64,000 nt of DNA from contig NMRA01000157.1 in NCBI GenBank assembly GCA_002633005.1, positions 615,192-679,191 on the forward strand, read 5' to 3'. The first letter of the stretch is position 1. Each line of letters opens with the position of its first letter. The notes below the pieces were generated by a model that had not been told where the DNA came from, searched no databases, and worked only from the letters and a program-made list of their open reading frames with translations. Below, piece after piece: positions 47,903-61,700 of this stretch. Source of the DNA: Phoronis australis (taxonomy: Eukaryota > Phoronida > Phoronidae). Made by a program: the position numbers and the translations under genes.

Positions 47903-50900
47903 CTAAGGAGTATATTCACCAATAATTGTGTTTATTTTATGAGCAATGTCTCCATAAAACTGTCTTCGCACCGAGGTGAGCACCCCATCCATCTGGCTCT
48001 TATAGCAGCAAAAAAACTGATCAAAATCTGGAACCTCTTCTTCAGAGGCATTGGCCAGGTACTCTTCTGGTAGGGAGACTCGAATGGTGTCCAGGAGTGG
48101 CATTTTGGCGACGGCATGCCAGAAGATGTTGTTAGCCATACTAGGAGGAGTGAAGTAACTCTGAATGTTCCAATACATCAGACGTCTCAATCTGGAGCAT
48201 ACACGGGCTAACGCGGTAAAGTGCTCCTCACAAACACCACAGTTCTCCATCTCCAGGATCTCTATAGTGCTACTGACATTAGTCAGTAGCTCAATCAGTT
48301 GCTGCGGGAAATGTCGCGTGTTGTTATCACCGATATCCAACATGTTGAGCGTACTCATATGATGACATGTGCTCAAATATACGAAATCCAATTCGACGAG
48401 TTGACAACCAGCAATTTTCAGATACTCGAGTCCCACAGGCAAAGCACTGAGCAACACAGACAGTTTGCCCTTCATGTGGTTATTGCTAATATCCAGGCGC
48501 TTTAAGAGAGGTAAACAAGCGAATAGCTTTGACAGAACCAGACAGGCACTGGTGTTGTATGTCAACAACATGCCATTACAGGAGAGGTCAAGAGAGGTAA
48601 GATGGGTAAATCGCTCGATGTCTGGTGCCAGATGAATCACTCCCACACCCGTAAATGCGTTGTACTTCAGGCACAGCCCAGTCACATTCTGCAATAAAAC
48701 CCCACAGTCAATACTACAGGTACTAACAACATTTCAAATAGATCTGCTACATAATTTATGAACTGCACACAGAAACAGGAAATTGATAATGTTCATGGAA
48801 TATTTTTCAAAAACATAATACATTATTAAAAATATGGCCTTTATTTTACTGTATTTTACTGTGCTATCCTTACCATATTGTTAAAAGGCATCATTAATGT
48901 GCCAAATATCCAAGTTATTTGATACAACTTCAACATACTTCAATTAAGGGGGAAAATTTTAAAAACCACTTTCTGGCCTTTTGATGTTCAACATTTTTGG
49001 AAACTTAGAACAATTATTTCTCTTTAGCACACTAATCAATTTGCATGAAACTTATTTGAATACGTATGGTGGAGGGAAAACTGCTTTAAATTTTTGACTT
49101 ACGAAAAATATAGTTGAAGACATGGGACATTGTTTAAATCTGGATTTTGATGGATGAAATCTCACCTATTTTAGGATAAATCAAAATTCTGAAACCCCAT
49201 TCCCAGCATTTTTACATTAAGAATTTGTGGGTTAACACTAAGTTGAATGTCATTAAGGTTTTTAAAAAATTCATGTTCAAAACATTGTTCCCACAAAAAT
49301 GGCAGTCACATGAATATAAACAATTATGCAACATTTTAAGACATGCGCTCAGATTTTTCAGTCACTAAGCATTCAGAAAATTAGTTTTAAGAGTTTACTT
49401 TAAAAGACAATTAAACAGATATTTGAAACATTGTTCCATTAGCAAGCAGATAAATCAACGTCAAGTTATACTGTTACAACAGATTGACAGACATGTATAC
49501 AAAGAGAGAAATTTGTCAATATGCTTAGCAAAGAATCGGTAAAGCTGTTGAGATTTCAGAAATTGCCCTCGAAAACCCAGGAAATAATATTGGTTCCTAG
49601 CAACAATCAAGAGGCTACTTCTAAACATTGCACAATCACCTAGCAGGAAAGCCCTCATTAATCCCTAGTACTGCTTAAAAGTTTTAGCTAGTGTTGCATG
49701 TACGTAATGAATAGCTTTGACAGAAATTACTCTAACAAAAATGCAAGATGATAAAGATAACATATGGCAGCTACGCTCAGATGAATAACAATATTGTCAC
49801 ATTACTATATATGGCAGCTACTAATAAATGAATACTTACTTCAGCATTAGAATACTCCAACAACTCTCTTATAACCTGCTCACCCAGGCAAGACAGATCA
49901 AACTGATTGACTTGCAACCTGAATTGCGAGAGAGCTTGGCTAGATATCTGTAGCGCCTTCCACAGTTTATTACCAGATGATGTCGATTGCACACAAACGT
50001 CCAGCCTGATAACGTCTACAACAAAAGGTCACACTGCAGTATAACACATTACTATAATCAAATGTTTTCAAAATCTTGTTTTTCAAAAACAAAACTGCAA
50101 CACTGTTGTCTTACTAAGTAATTCTTTAACAACGTAAACACAAAAAGTTATCTTATTGTTTAAAACCTAAGCCTAAACCACAAACAATTTGGCTAACAGT
50201 AGTCAAAAATAACAGATAGTACAGCCAGCTATGATGGTATTTTTTCAATGGGTACAGTGCAACTGGTTATTGATAATGTATATGAGGGCCTTTCTCAATG
50301 GATTTATCTATTAAAGTGGAACTGTCCCACACTTCTTGATTTAAAAGGATATTATCAGTTTTAAGCAAAACAAATGTTTTTGGTATCATTGCTGTATAGT
50401 AGACTTCCTGAAGTTATTAGTTTTGACAAGAATTATGAAAGTTGTTGTGTTTTCGTGATTTTACTACAAACTGCGAACAATTATAGTCATTGTCTGCCAG
50501 ACATTCACTAAGGCTAGTGACATTGCCAAATAAATACACTTAAAATATTCTGCCATTTATCAAGTGAGGTTTAGCTCTGCCAACAGAGCATTAGACTGTG
50601 ACCGAAGAGGTTGAAAGTTTGATCCAGAATCTCACTTATTTCACTGGTAATGCCAATTCAACAATGAGAACAAATTTCAGTATTGATAGAATTTTTTTAA
50701 ACATTGGAATCACAAGTGTTACTGGTAACCATTACTGCAGAAACAGCCCAACTCAATTTTCAATTATTCAGTGGATAAAGCTAGCCTTGAATTTTTTACG
50801 ACCTGAGCCAAATGTTGGATCATGAATTAAAAAGAGAAACTGCAACACAAAGCTTACACGTATCATCAGGAAGGGTCTGATGAACTTGATAGTGTCGCTT

Positions 50901-52014
50901 CACTTCAGATGGAAGTTCCTTAGTTGCCTCATTGTACAAGTCAATGATTTCTTTCTGTTTAGTCTCGTTATAAACTAACAAACAGTGTGAAGACAAGTAC
51001 TGGACGATGACTTCATCTGAAAGGCAACAACAGCATTTCAAGACCACTACCACTAATGTCCCAGCAGATACTGAAAAGCTTGTAATATATGACACAAAAG
51101 ACATAATACAATCCCTCCTGCTTTCAAAATACTTATCTGCTTCAAACAAAAAGAATTGCCTAAATTACCCGTTTTTAATTTTTCAGTTGCTTTTTTATAG
51201 TTGTGAAAGCTCTTCAAAATACTGCACGACAGTAGCCACAGCAAAAACCTTCAAAATTGAAAAGCATCCCTGACATGCTACTTAATAGTACCTTTTCTGA
51301 TTAAAATGTAAAAATTAGTTTCCTTTATCCTCTGCATAGTCGAAATTAATGAGATTTTATTGTACTTACAAACTATCTTCAACCAAGCAGCCATATAGCC
51401 ATATTTTAGCCTCCCCCCACCCAGATTCATTTAATGCAACCTAGGGCATTTGCTACATTCCACTTAAAGCAGATATATCCAATAACAAGATTATTACCAA
51501 GCTGAACTGAACCAATCAAGCAAGGTTTTGTATGATATCAAGAATTATCACCTAAAGTTGCTAGAGCATTCATTTATTTACCTGTGGGATATCCACTCAA
51601 ATCCAGAAATCTCAACTTGCTCGGGTACCTCTTTTTCAGTCCCTCAACAAAGGTGTGCGCCAAGGTGGTGGTGAACTTGAGTCCCAGTTTCATCTGATGA
51701 GTGAGGTAGTCAGTGTCATACAGTGGTCTCACCGATGTCAGCAGTTTAGGGGCAAGTGATTTCAAGGACAGCACAGGCATTGGCCAATTGCGAACTAACA
51801 CGTCCAAGGCACGATCCTGGTGCAAGTGCAGTGCTGCCCTCATTAGGCTGTGGCATAACTCATGTGGCACCGATATGACAGTGTTGTGCGTTATTGTAGA
51901 ATCTCGTACAATCCACTGACAACATATTTCTACCAATGATTGTACGTTCCGCTTGTGCCTATCTGCACATGCTTCAAACTCAATTGGATAGGCAGCTCCC
52001 TTGTAGTAGGACAT
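47903..52014 (-). CDS. LRRC14-like: LRRC14/PRAME-family leucine-rich-repeat protein, complete
   Basis: Four minus-strand exons join in frame: 52014-51582, 51016-50858, 50015-49840 and 48688-47903. They give 517 aa, against 493 for human LRRC14 and 514 for LRRC14B. The N-terminal part carries the family pattern ALDVLVRNWPMPVLSLKSL and, near residue 135, LRFLDLSGYPTG, the equivalent of LRVLDMTG in LRRC14. The last exon is a run of leucine-rich repeats: LTSLDLSCNGM, LLKRLDISNNHMKGKL, LEYLKIAGCQL, LNMLDIGDNNT and IEILEMENCGV. Vertebrate LRRC14 is reported to act on NF-kB signalling, and several PRAME relatives are CUL2 ubiquitin-ligase receptors; which role applies here is unknown. The start is preceded at 52018 by an acceptor-like tgtgtcag, so a leader exon probably lies upstream. 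The gene stands head to head with MRPS7. Confidence 0.85.
50485..50680 (+). repeat. SINE-like copy 2 with tRNA-like head
   Basis: The segment ttagctctgccaacagagca resembles an A box with its D-arm, and gtttgatccag about 35 bases on resembles a B box. It lies in the second intron of the LRRC14-like gene, on the opposite strand. A matching copy is at 46345-46540. Confidence 0.5.
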
Positions 52015-53462
52015 TCTTCTGACACAATAAAACCAGTTAAGTTATTTCCGATTCTTTACTATCCTTCATGATGACCACGATTGATTTCTGAAAAGCAGAG
52101 GTTGAGAATACTTAAGCTCTGAGCTAGCAAATTCAGCCTAAATTGTAAGACTAAAGTTTTTCATATCACACAAGACCGGAGATTTCCATTGAGCTTCATT
52201 GTTGTTTCGGTATTAAACATAAGTTTCGATCAGCTGCACTGTTGTCATGTTAGAATTTGCCTGAATACAATGAATACGAATTTCAGCAGCAAGATAAAAT
52301 AAGGAGAGATTGCCAACACAATTTCAATATGCCAGTTGCATGACTCAATTAAATAAGTTGAGCAATCGCAAAGTGTCAATGAATATTCGTCTTCACCAAA
52401 GACGCTGGGCCCACCCTTAAAATTATTCCTAGTAGTAGTAATAATCTTTATTTAAAAGTCGGTGAGATTTAACAATGAAACGTTAGCACAAGTGCTATTA
52501 TCCGACAAATTTAAAATCTACAAAATGTAGATACAGAACTAAAATACTAGTGAATTCTACAGTACGGAGAATATACAGAACTGATATGAATACAAAAGTA
52601 CACATACGTTACGGAGCATGTAGACATCAGTACCAGTTTTCACAAGAGCAGATCTCAGAGAAAAAATCATGAGCAAGAGTGGCAAATTCATTTAAGGCAG
52701 TATATTGTCTCATTACTGATGGCAATGAGTTCCACAGCAAAGTACCTCTATGGGAGATTGATTTACACCGGTATGTTAAAGCATTTCACATAGACAGTTT
52801 TCACCTCTGAGAAAGTATCCTGACTCTCTAAATTCAAGCTTTCCTGGCAAAGGACAGGGTCCAATAATATGAACATTTTTGAATACTTCAATAAATAAAC
52901 ATTTCATCCGCCAACTAGTTAGAGAGCAGCTCCTAGGAAGTGCAGGCCTACTAGTACGGTTGCTGTTAAGCAGACTAGGACGAGAGTCACCACATGCCAA
53001 GCCAGGGGCAAGACATATTGAGCCACGTGACTCAGAAATCAACACAACAGCAAGACAGACCAGACGCTCATTTACGCCAAATGGGTGGAACAAGAATAAA
53101 AACAGGAGAATACATACACACGAAATCCTTGAGAACGTAGCACATATATAAAATCGGATAGAAAGCTATCGTGACAGCATACAAATGAATGCAGGTAATT
53201 AGGCAACCCCTTGTAATCTAAAATAAGAAAATCAAGATCTTCAGAAACGATAATATCAGTATGTTGTCTTTGAACCACTACAATAGCGAAGTTACATTTT
53301 GAGAGTGCATTGAATAAAATTATGATTATTCCGTTTTTATGAATGATTTTAGAGATTGAACTACAAAAGTCTATAAGCCTTTACTGTGTATGATATAATT
53401 TTTCTATATTGCTTTCTTAAATTAAAGATTTGTCGATAACATTACTATTATTCCTGCGCATA
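52015..53462. other. Region between divergent LRRC14-like and MRPS7 genes
   Basis: It should hold both promoters and the leader exon of the LRRC14-like gene. A LINE 3' remnant fills 52430-52900. No TATA box or CpG-rich core stands out by eye. Confidence 0.4.
52430..52900 (-). mobile_element. LINE 3' remnant (reverse-transcriptase C terminus)
   Basis: On the minus strand, 52770-52620 reads YRCKSISHRGTLLWNSLPS followed by VMRQYTALNEFATLAHDFF. The phrase RGTxLWNSLP with a downstream helix is typical of the very C terminus of non-LTR retrotransposon polymerases. It is followed by AATAAAG and a short ATTACTACT tail near 52435, as at LINE 3' ends. Upstream the frame is broken, so it is a 5'-truncated or decayed copy. 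The ORFs at 52776-53151 are out of frame with it. Confidence 0.55.
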
Positions 53463-56400
53463 ATGGCGGCTCCCGTCCGCAAAGTTCTGTTAATGGGCCA
53501 GAACTTTGTGTCAAGAAACACGACGACTGGAAACTTGTTTGTCAAGTATTTGTTTTGTTGTTGTCTGAATATTTCATGTATTTGATCTGCTCTTTACCTT
53601 GAACGACTGTCTATTATTTGTTCAAAAAATTTTATGAAACCGAGTGTCCGAACAACTGGACATTGGCATACCAGTACTAGGCAATGACCATCGCCTCTGT
53701 TGGCCCTACCAGAGGCGATGCAGCTCCTATAGGAGCTCCATACGCCGGAAGCTTTTCGGTGAATTATGCCTCGCACCAACTAAAACATCAAAGTCACGTT
53801 GTTATAAATACCTTTTGCGCATAGAGGAACACCTTAGGAGACTGTCGATGTGTTTATAATTCCTTCCAACTCGAACAAATCCTCCCCTCCCTGGAGGAGC
53901 TTCTGGGAAAAAAGCAGTGAGGTTCTTTCGGAAACTTGTAGCTGACCACAGTGCACTCATTCAGCAGTGGCTTTAAAATTAAGTGATGCAAACATTAACC
54001 GCGTGTGAATTCGAATCAGATAACATTTGTGATCATAATCATCGATTCTCTGTAAAAGCCGTTGATCATTCAAAAGTGGTAGATCATGTGCCAGTAGAAT
54101 ATAGCCACGTGTTTTCGAGCTTTTTGGTCAATGCCGGGTGGAGCTCTTAGCTGTTCTAGAACAGCGCCCTCAATCCGTCAAGTTTGGGGCGGAATACCGG
54201 CCCCATTCCCTTCTGAAAATGTTTAATGCGAATTTCTCTTCATGAGACCCAAAACTTACCCTCAATGATAAAAAATTCTCATCAGGGTTCAAATATCTTG
54301 TAAGTCACACAGGTGAGGATTTGAAACAGCACAAAACATTAGTTTTGGCTGCTTGAGGCAGAGCCTATGAAGGCTAGCGAAAGGGGTGAGGGTGCTATTG
54401 ATGCTGACCGGGAGAGGGTAGAATTTTTCAGTCACTCAAGAAATTCCTATCTCAGAAGGCACAGACACTTTTTCCCTCAGGTGAACGAGGGCCCTGTGGG
54501 AGTCGAAGAAACACCAGCTATAGATTTCAAAACTAGCCAGATTCCACTTTGTGGGCAGTTTAGCTTCAATCACATCAGTCTGGTGATGCTTCCAAATTGA
54601 GAAAACAATGACATCTTGACCAATTTTCCATGTATATTTGTCCCCTGCCAGGGATCCAAAACAATCCCAAAAAAGCCCTCATGGGTCCTTTTTCTTTGAA
54701 AGAGGGTCCCGGGGGGAGGGCTTTATGTTGGTGGGGGCTCTTTTGTAAATGCCTGGTAGTCAGCAAACATTTGGAAATGAAATAGAAAATCTGAATATTA
54801 TTCAAAAAGTGGGACATTTGGAAGTATGCCACTGCCAAAGCAAATGGCACAGATACCTGGTTTTGCAACACTCAAAGTCATCCTAGTAGCATATTTTAAC
54901 AGAAAAGTAGGGATGGCCAGTGTGTACAATCATGACTCATTCAGATCTCTGGTACCCATTGATAAATGATTTTAGTAGCTCTTTGAACTGTAGTATATAA
55001 TTGGCCTGCGAGTCCCTAATATTGTTGTGGATTGTTATCTAGACTAGCTTCCATTTGGAACTGCTGCCATCTGGAGTTGAAGCCAAACAGGAGATTTTTG
55101 TTAACTAAGATTCTTGGAGCATAGACACTCCTGGACCTGCTATTGAATACAGGTTAAATATTGACTTTCCTCTTCCAATGAATTGGACCACCAACCCCAC
55201 ATTCTTTAGGTCACTTGTACTACTAACTATTTTTACAGTCAGTTGAAATCCTTTCCTTTCAGCTTTGTATGTCGGGCTCCCATGTCAGTGTGGAGGAAGG
55301 AATATACAGAGCCTACTGTAGATATTGATGTATTGTCTCAACCATTAGATGAAGCGGATGACAGAAGGTATAGACCAATAAAGCCAGCCAATCCTGACCA
55401 GAATACAGGAGTGACATTTGATCCTGATGTAGCGTAAGCATTTCAGCCAGATTCTTAGTTGTAGTATTCGCATAACTGTGTTTTGTAGCTTGATGTTAGC
55501 TTTACTAATGATAACTATTATAATAATACATGAATTGCTGGCCTCGTTTTAAGGTGCAAAACCAGTGGACATTTTCATTGACTGCTAGAACATGCTCACA
55601 AACATTTGAAAATGAATACTCCGACATGACTTTTGTTCTTATGGACATTTGTAGATTCCATGTTGGTGCATTGTGTTTTTATCAAGTGTATAATAGCTGT
55701 CTACTATATATTTTTCTTGAAAATTTATCAATTACCAACTTTTCCCCTAATTATTACATTGGGTGCTTAACTAATTTAACTGAAAGGAAAGCTTCTGCTC
55801 AAAAAATCTGCTTGCAATTTGGTAAGCTAGCCTTTCTACGAAGGCTCATTAGTGCCAGAAAAATATAAACCTTGAATCTGTTATTACAGATTGCCAATCT
55901 GTAAACTATGGATTGCCAATTCGTTAATTACGGATTTCCAATTCATTATTATGTGTTGTCAATCTGTAATATTATTACAGAATGCAAATCAATAATTACT
56001 GGTTGCAAATTGGTAATTACATATTGGTAATCTGAAATACCAGATTCAAATTTTCTTTCTGGCACTAATGGGCCATCCATATCTTAAATAAAGCTGACTC
56101 CTCCTTACGCATTTGTAGTCTTCGGTTTTTATTGTTTTCTTAAACAGAAAAGCTATCAACAAGGCTGATTTGTGTTGCTAAATCCTGAGTGTGTCATAGG
56201 GCACTCTTATCAAGGTATAGGTGCTAAGTTGTATAATGTGATCCTTTGAGAAGGAGCATTCTGAATATTTGATATATGTTTTCATACTTTCAGAAAATTT
56301 ACCAATTACGTAATGCGAAAAGGGAAGAAGAAACTGGCTAGATACATGGTAGAAAGAGTGAGTTATTTGACAATTCCAGTTCACCAAGACTGATTGTTCT

Positions 56401-58798
56401 TATCTTTGAAACAAAGATATTGAAATTATCATTGATCATCATAGTAACGGACTGCTGTATTGAAAAATAGTTTTGATATAAAAAATCTTCCTTTCTGGTC
56501 TTTGAGTTGTTTAATAGTCAGTCATGCTTTGTTTATAATTACGTAGATACAGTTCGTAAATGTTGACACGTGATTGGTTACTTGTCTTTATGCATCACAA
56601 AGAGGTTAGTTCAAGGGACAATAAACTTTCTGTCAAAACAAACTTTAGATTTAGACCACTTACATAATGGTCATAATCTGAACTCATTACTCAGATTAGA
56701 AGGGATTTCTAAGCTTGAGAAGAGGTGGCAGACTGTTACTTCTTCTGATTAGGCCCAAATCACTATAGCTACCAGAGGAATTCCAGTTGATTTATTGCAA
56801 CCAATTTCAAGCAAAAGATTAACTAAAGAAGAAAGTTGGTGTCTTTAACACTAGAACATTGTGTCTAACAGCTTCAGCGTATTGTCTTATTATGGTCATA
56901 GATGTCAGAGTTAAACAACTAACCATCTGGCATGGTTGGTTTTTATAGAAAAATTGCCATTCATGTCGAAAATGAAAAAAACTGATACAGTTATTCCATT
57001 TCAGGCCTTTGAGAACGTCAAGAGGATACAAATAGAAAGATATCATAAAGCAGCCACTGAAGAAGAGCGCAATAAAATTGAACTGGATCCTGTTAAAATA
57101 TTTCACCAGGCTGTCAACAATTGTAAACCCATTTTAATTCTTAAAAGAACTGTAAAAGGAGGAGTAGCATATCAGGTAATTTAAACCCATTGACCTTTTT
57201 CTGACTTCAAACTAAATTTGATAAGAGTTAGACATTATGAAGTATTGAACAATCTGGTTGCTCATAAAGTAACTCAGTGACTCATTTCTACTACAAGCTG
57301 CCCATCAATTAGTTTAGACTTTTCGTTTCCTCCTAAAGCATCATCAGTGATCAATTACAGACCAGCGTAAATTGACATGAAATAATGTGTGGCATCAATG
57401 AGAGTCAGAATGAAGGCAAATCTGAATAGTTGGCAAGACTCAGGACCCTACTTGCCCTCATGTTCATTTCAACTCTTGATTTTTATGTGGTTTGAGTGTC
57501 CATAAAAATGACTTTGTGAAGTATGCTCTATATATACTTGTAAATGTGACATCTTTCTGTGCAAAGTCAATTTTTGTTTTGTTTTGTTTTGATTTGTTTT
57601 CTGCTATTATTGTACAAAGAATGAGAATGGCAAATAGATATGTGTTTGTATTTAGTTATTTAATTTAACAAGACCCCTTCTTTATAGTCATTAGTCAAAA
57701 TATAGAAAATAACCTCCATTATGAAATTAAGACTGGCAATTAATTTTGACAGAGAACTCATTTGAGAATATTTAGTACCCTGATTAGTCTTAGAACAGGA
57801 AGACAAGGAAGAAATTACAATAGCTAAAATGTCTTCTTCACCAGGTTTTCATTGTGGATTGCAAATTATCACTCCTGTGAAAGTTCATTATATGTCAAAT
57901 GTTTTGGTCTCAGGTGCCCTTTCCAGTCACAGAGGGATATCAGCGGTTTAAAGCTATGAACTGGATAATTGAGACATGTAAAGATAAAGACAGAAGACTT
58001 CGATTCTATGACAAGCTAGCTTGGGAATTATTAGAAGCAGCTCAGAATGAGGTAGGACTTGTAATACAGGCGATCACTCCAGTCTTTCTGATAACAATGC
58101 TGATGCAGCCAAGGTTGTACAATACTTGTAATATAATGTGCAAGGGTATGAAATTGAAATCGGGGTAGAATGAGTGTCGGACTATAACTGTCTCATAAAC
58201 AACTTTACCTTGTTTAATGATTGTCAAAGTTGGGTACCTGTGCCCAGTAGCATGAAACTGTGCCAAACAGGCACTCAACTAAGTTCCCTAAATCTAATGC
58301 ATATTCGTAGAGTTCCGAAAACACTGAGTGTCCTTTCCATACACTGTTTTAGTTTATTACTAAATTTTTGGCTTTGATACAAGTCAACAAATGGAGCCCA
58401 ATTTCGTAACGGTAAGTGGTCTCAATCAAAATTTGTTTTTTGTGATGGAGAGTGGGTTTTCAGCCGCGTAAAACTGAAATTATTTTCAAATGTAAAGATT
58501 TGAAATACTTACCACAAAACACCAATTGCTGCTTCCAAGTCTTTACCTTGAGTCATGCCTGCTGTATGTACTATCACGATACACCAGCTGCAGTACTTAC
58601 AACTACTCTTTCATTTTCATTTCAAAAACTCTGTTGCTAGTCCCACATTTTCTAGATTTTTGTTCTTAATGACACTGACATTTCACTCAATGTGATCATG
58701 TGATTTAAATTTCCTTGCAGGGAAAAAGTGTGCGGAAAAAGCAAGACTTACACAGACAGTGCGAGGCCAACAAGGCTTATGCACATTTTCGATGGTAG
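53463..58798 (+). CDS. MRPS7: Mitochondrial small ribosomal subunit protein uS7m, complete
   Basis: Six exons join in frame: 53463-53545, 55263-55433, 56294-56357, 57005-57175, 57914-58051 and 58721-58798. They give 234 aa; human MRPS7 has 242. Family landmarks are KFTNYVMRKGKKKLARYMVE, AFENVKRIQIERYH, the typical PVKIFHQAVNNCKPI, KGGVAYQVPFPV and the C-terminal RKKQDLHRQCEANKAYAHFR. The protein binds the 3' major domain of the small-subunit rRNA and helps build the head of the mitoribosome. The start is MAAPVRKVLLMGQNFVSRN, basic and without acids, as expected of a mitochondrial targeting peptide and similar to the MAAP start of the human protein. Exon 1 was chosen because its AA/gtattt donor restores the phase of exon 2. 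The last exon ends HFRW directly before TAG. Confidence 0.93.
53641..53860. repeat. Dispersed repeat with hairpin, copy 1
   Basis: It contains CATCGCCTCTG at 53689-53699 and its exact complement at 53710-53720, followed by the 16-bp palindrome AGCTCCTATAGGAGCT (53722-53737). The segment from gcttttcggtgaattatg onward resembles 61970-62060, so this is probably an old mobile repeat. It lies in the first intron of MRPS7. Confidence 0.45.
55843..56074. mobile_element. Small MITE filled with a palindromic satellite
   Basis: The ends GGCTCATTAGTGCCAGAAA and its inverted copy enclose about 190 bp of short repeats of the form attacagattgccaatctgta, many of them self-complementary. It lies in the second intron of MRPS7. 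There is no coding capacity. Confidence 0.65.
58233..58345 (+). repeat. Dispersed repeat, third copy
   Basis: The sequence gtgcccagtagcatgaaact, caggcactcaactaag, cctaaatctaatgcatat and gtgtcctttcc matches the repeats at 45778 (plus) and 46215 (minus). It lies in the last intron of MRPS7. Confidence 0.6.
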
Positions 58799-61700
58799 TA
58801 CAGGATGGACCCATACTAGACATTGTGAGCAGCATGCTTGCACGGATATTACTTCCTGTGTCCAGTGATAACTTTACAGATTAGAGAAGTGTTCTACTTT
58901 TATCATGGGGACTTTACTCGTAAGATTGTGTGATAAAAGCCGGATTTGTATTTATTGATGTGAAGCAGGAATTAAACTGTTTGTATTACAAGTTTTGAGT
59001 GCATTTGTTTTCTTATGAAAATATGGATTTTTAACATGACGGTCACAGATTATGAGCTTAATGATGTATTTGCATGCTCCTAACAATGCTAATGTACAGC
59101 AGGAACTAAACGGCAATGTTATGCGAACATTGTCTACACTTAACAAAGTGCAGTTGTATTCATTGACAACTTGTAAATGTGAAAACAATTCTGCAATGCA
59201 CTAATGATGTGTTGTTCGCCAGCATCATGTTACAATACTTACTGACGCGCTTCGGTGATTTGCGGCAGATCATTTTCACTACAAAACTCATTCTTAAAAA
59301 CATTTGGCAACTTTCAAACTACTTCATGTTCAAACCGTCCCTATCTTGTGTTTCTGTCAAATTTGGCCAAGCAATCACAGCAATCATTGGTCTGCAAATT
59401 TCACTGTAATGTAGGGACACTACACCAGGGCGTTTTATGAAATGGGGTATTTGACCAAATCGGAGGAAAGTTCAGTAATGCTTGTGAATTTGTCGACATA
59501 TCAAACTACCGGTATGTAGTGTCACAAGATATTACTGGTGCAAGTAAGCTTCTGAACTTACTATATCACAATAGCAAAATGGCCTCCCCAGAAGTGAATT
59601 GATGTCTTTGCTGTGACTATTTCTTCAGCTACAGGATGGGGTCCATAACATTTGTTATGCACAGTGCAATGTATTAGAACCCTGGTCACAAATCTCATGG
59701 TGTTTGATAATCTTTCAGTCAAGCCTGACTTGGCCCCACTATTCAAACATCAAATATGTTAACATGCCCGTTTGTGAAGAAGTTATTGTCTGCTTCATAC
59801 ACTGGAACCTGCAAATGTTTGTAACATCAATTCCCAAGATAGTTAAAGATTATCAGAATTTTGGAGATATTTTAATAAAATAATTCATGGATTACAAACT
59901 TTTTATTTCACAACAAAAATTTTATTTGGTCATTTCATCATTAACAAATTTACTCTCAGGTTAAAGCTCATTTCAAGTAGGCCTAATAAAATTACTCAAA
60001 AAATAACAGCTTAATTCAATTAATAATAAACAGAACAGAAAAATTTAAATTAAAATCATACTAATAAGTTTCCACTCTAGAAATAAACATAGTACATAGA
60101 CAACAAATGAAAACAGCAGACATTATTCAATAAACGTACAGTATAACGTGCATAACTTGGATAGCTTTTATGGGCTGAGCACTAGAGCGTTCAGTAGTGT
60201 TGGGTTTAACTCTACCTGAACAAAACTTCCTGAATTCAGCTTAGGCAAGTTTAACTGCATGTAACATTCAACATCCATCAATGGACAAGGACTTCAAAAC
60301 GAATAACACTGAACATAAAATGCTTTAAAAAACAAGTGGCGTACATAGAGTTTGAGCAACTATCAAAAAAATAACCAATGTAAAACCAAATTACCTGCAT
60401 TAAAATATGACCAAGTGAGTGACATCATTGAATAATGAAAAGTTAATTCATTGCCTTGCATATATGTGCCCACACAGTAACAGCAGTGGTTTTGGGATAA
60501 TAACAGCTGAGAAAAGTAACCAAGTATGCATGTACAGTTCCCTTTCTTTTACAAAATAAAATCTATCCATGAGGCCAAGGCACCGCAGAAAAACACTTTG
60601 AATAATAATAAACACTTCCTTTCAAATAAATCAAAAATTGAGTTTATTAACTTGAAAAACATAAAAGCAGTTTTGGGGGAAACTCATCCATTTCCTTGAT
60701 GGTAGATTTTGAGAATAGCTGCTTTTATACAGTCAATAGTACAATAACGATAAGAATACCGGTAAGTAAGAATATCTATAATGTTCATAGCCTTGAGTCA
60801 AGCTGCAAACGAAAGAAAGAAAACTGAGTTTGGAAGGTACAATGGCGGTGACAGTATGTGAAGATGGCCAAAGGGCAAGCATGGAGGAGAGGGAATTACA
60901 TCATGTCAGCCAGCTCTGATTTTAACTTGCATGGGAAATTGCACAATTGGTAATTGCCCAAAAGAAGTAAGCTGAGGCTACAGAGTCTCACACTACTGCA
61001 GTTCAGCTGTTTACTATAACCAGGGTGAATAGAGAGGCCCTTAGCATCTCTTCTGCCATGCCTTCTACACCATCTGATTTTTCTTCATGATTTTCCACGT
61101 GCCTCACAGCCCCACTCCTCTCTCCTGGCTTAACCATTATCAGTGTTCCTCATTTACAGTCCATCCGTACCCTGTACACCCTTCTGTAACTGTCCATCCT
61201 TCAAACAGGACCACTTTAGAACCTAGCTCTCCATCAGACTTCTCTTCCTCTTCCCCCAGTTTTGCACCTCCATGCTCCACATCTACCCCACTTTTGTTCT
61301 CTCCTGACCTGACCCCTCTACACCCACCTGGCTATTTTACCAACCTTCTATCTGCTGACTCTTGCCCTGGTTGCAATTTGAAAAATGAGACCATCGCCAA
61401 ACTTAACCTCGAAATAGCGCAGCTTAAGTCAAAGTTTTCAGGTATTTATTTGGAACAAATGGTAACAAAAATACCAACTAATATAGCATAGACTAGCTGA
61501 CTGATAACACAGTAGTCCAAACACAAGCTCTGAATGTAAAATAATTAGTTTAGTAATATGACAAATCCCACAAAAAGTCAAAATGGTCCAAAAGTTGTAG
61601 TTACCGGTTCCAAACCGAGTTTTGGCTTAAACCTCTCAAAGTTAGATTAGTGCCCATTTAAATCAATACTGAAAGTGATAAGTGTTATGAGGTAACCTAC

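Noticed and set aside
52776-53151. 105- and 90-codon ORFs between the divergent genes
   Set aside because: Both are out of frame with the LINE polymerase remnant and show no family motif or splice border.
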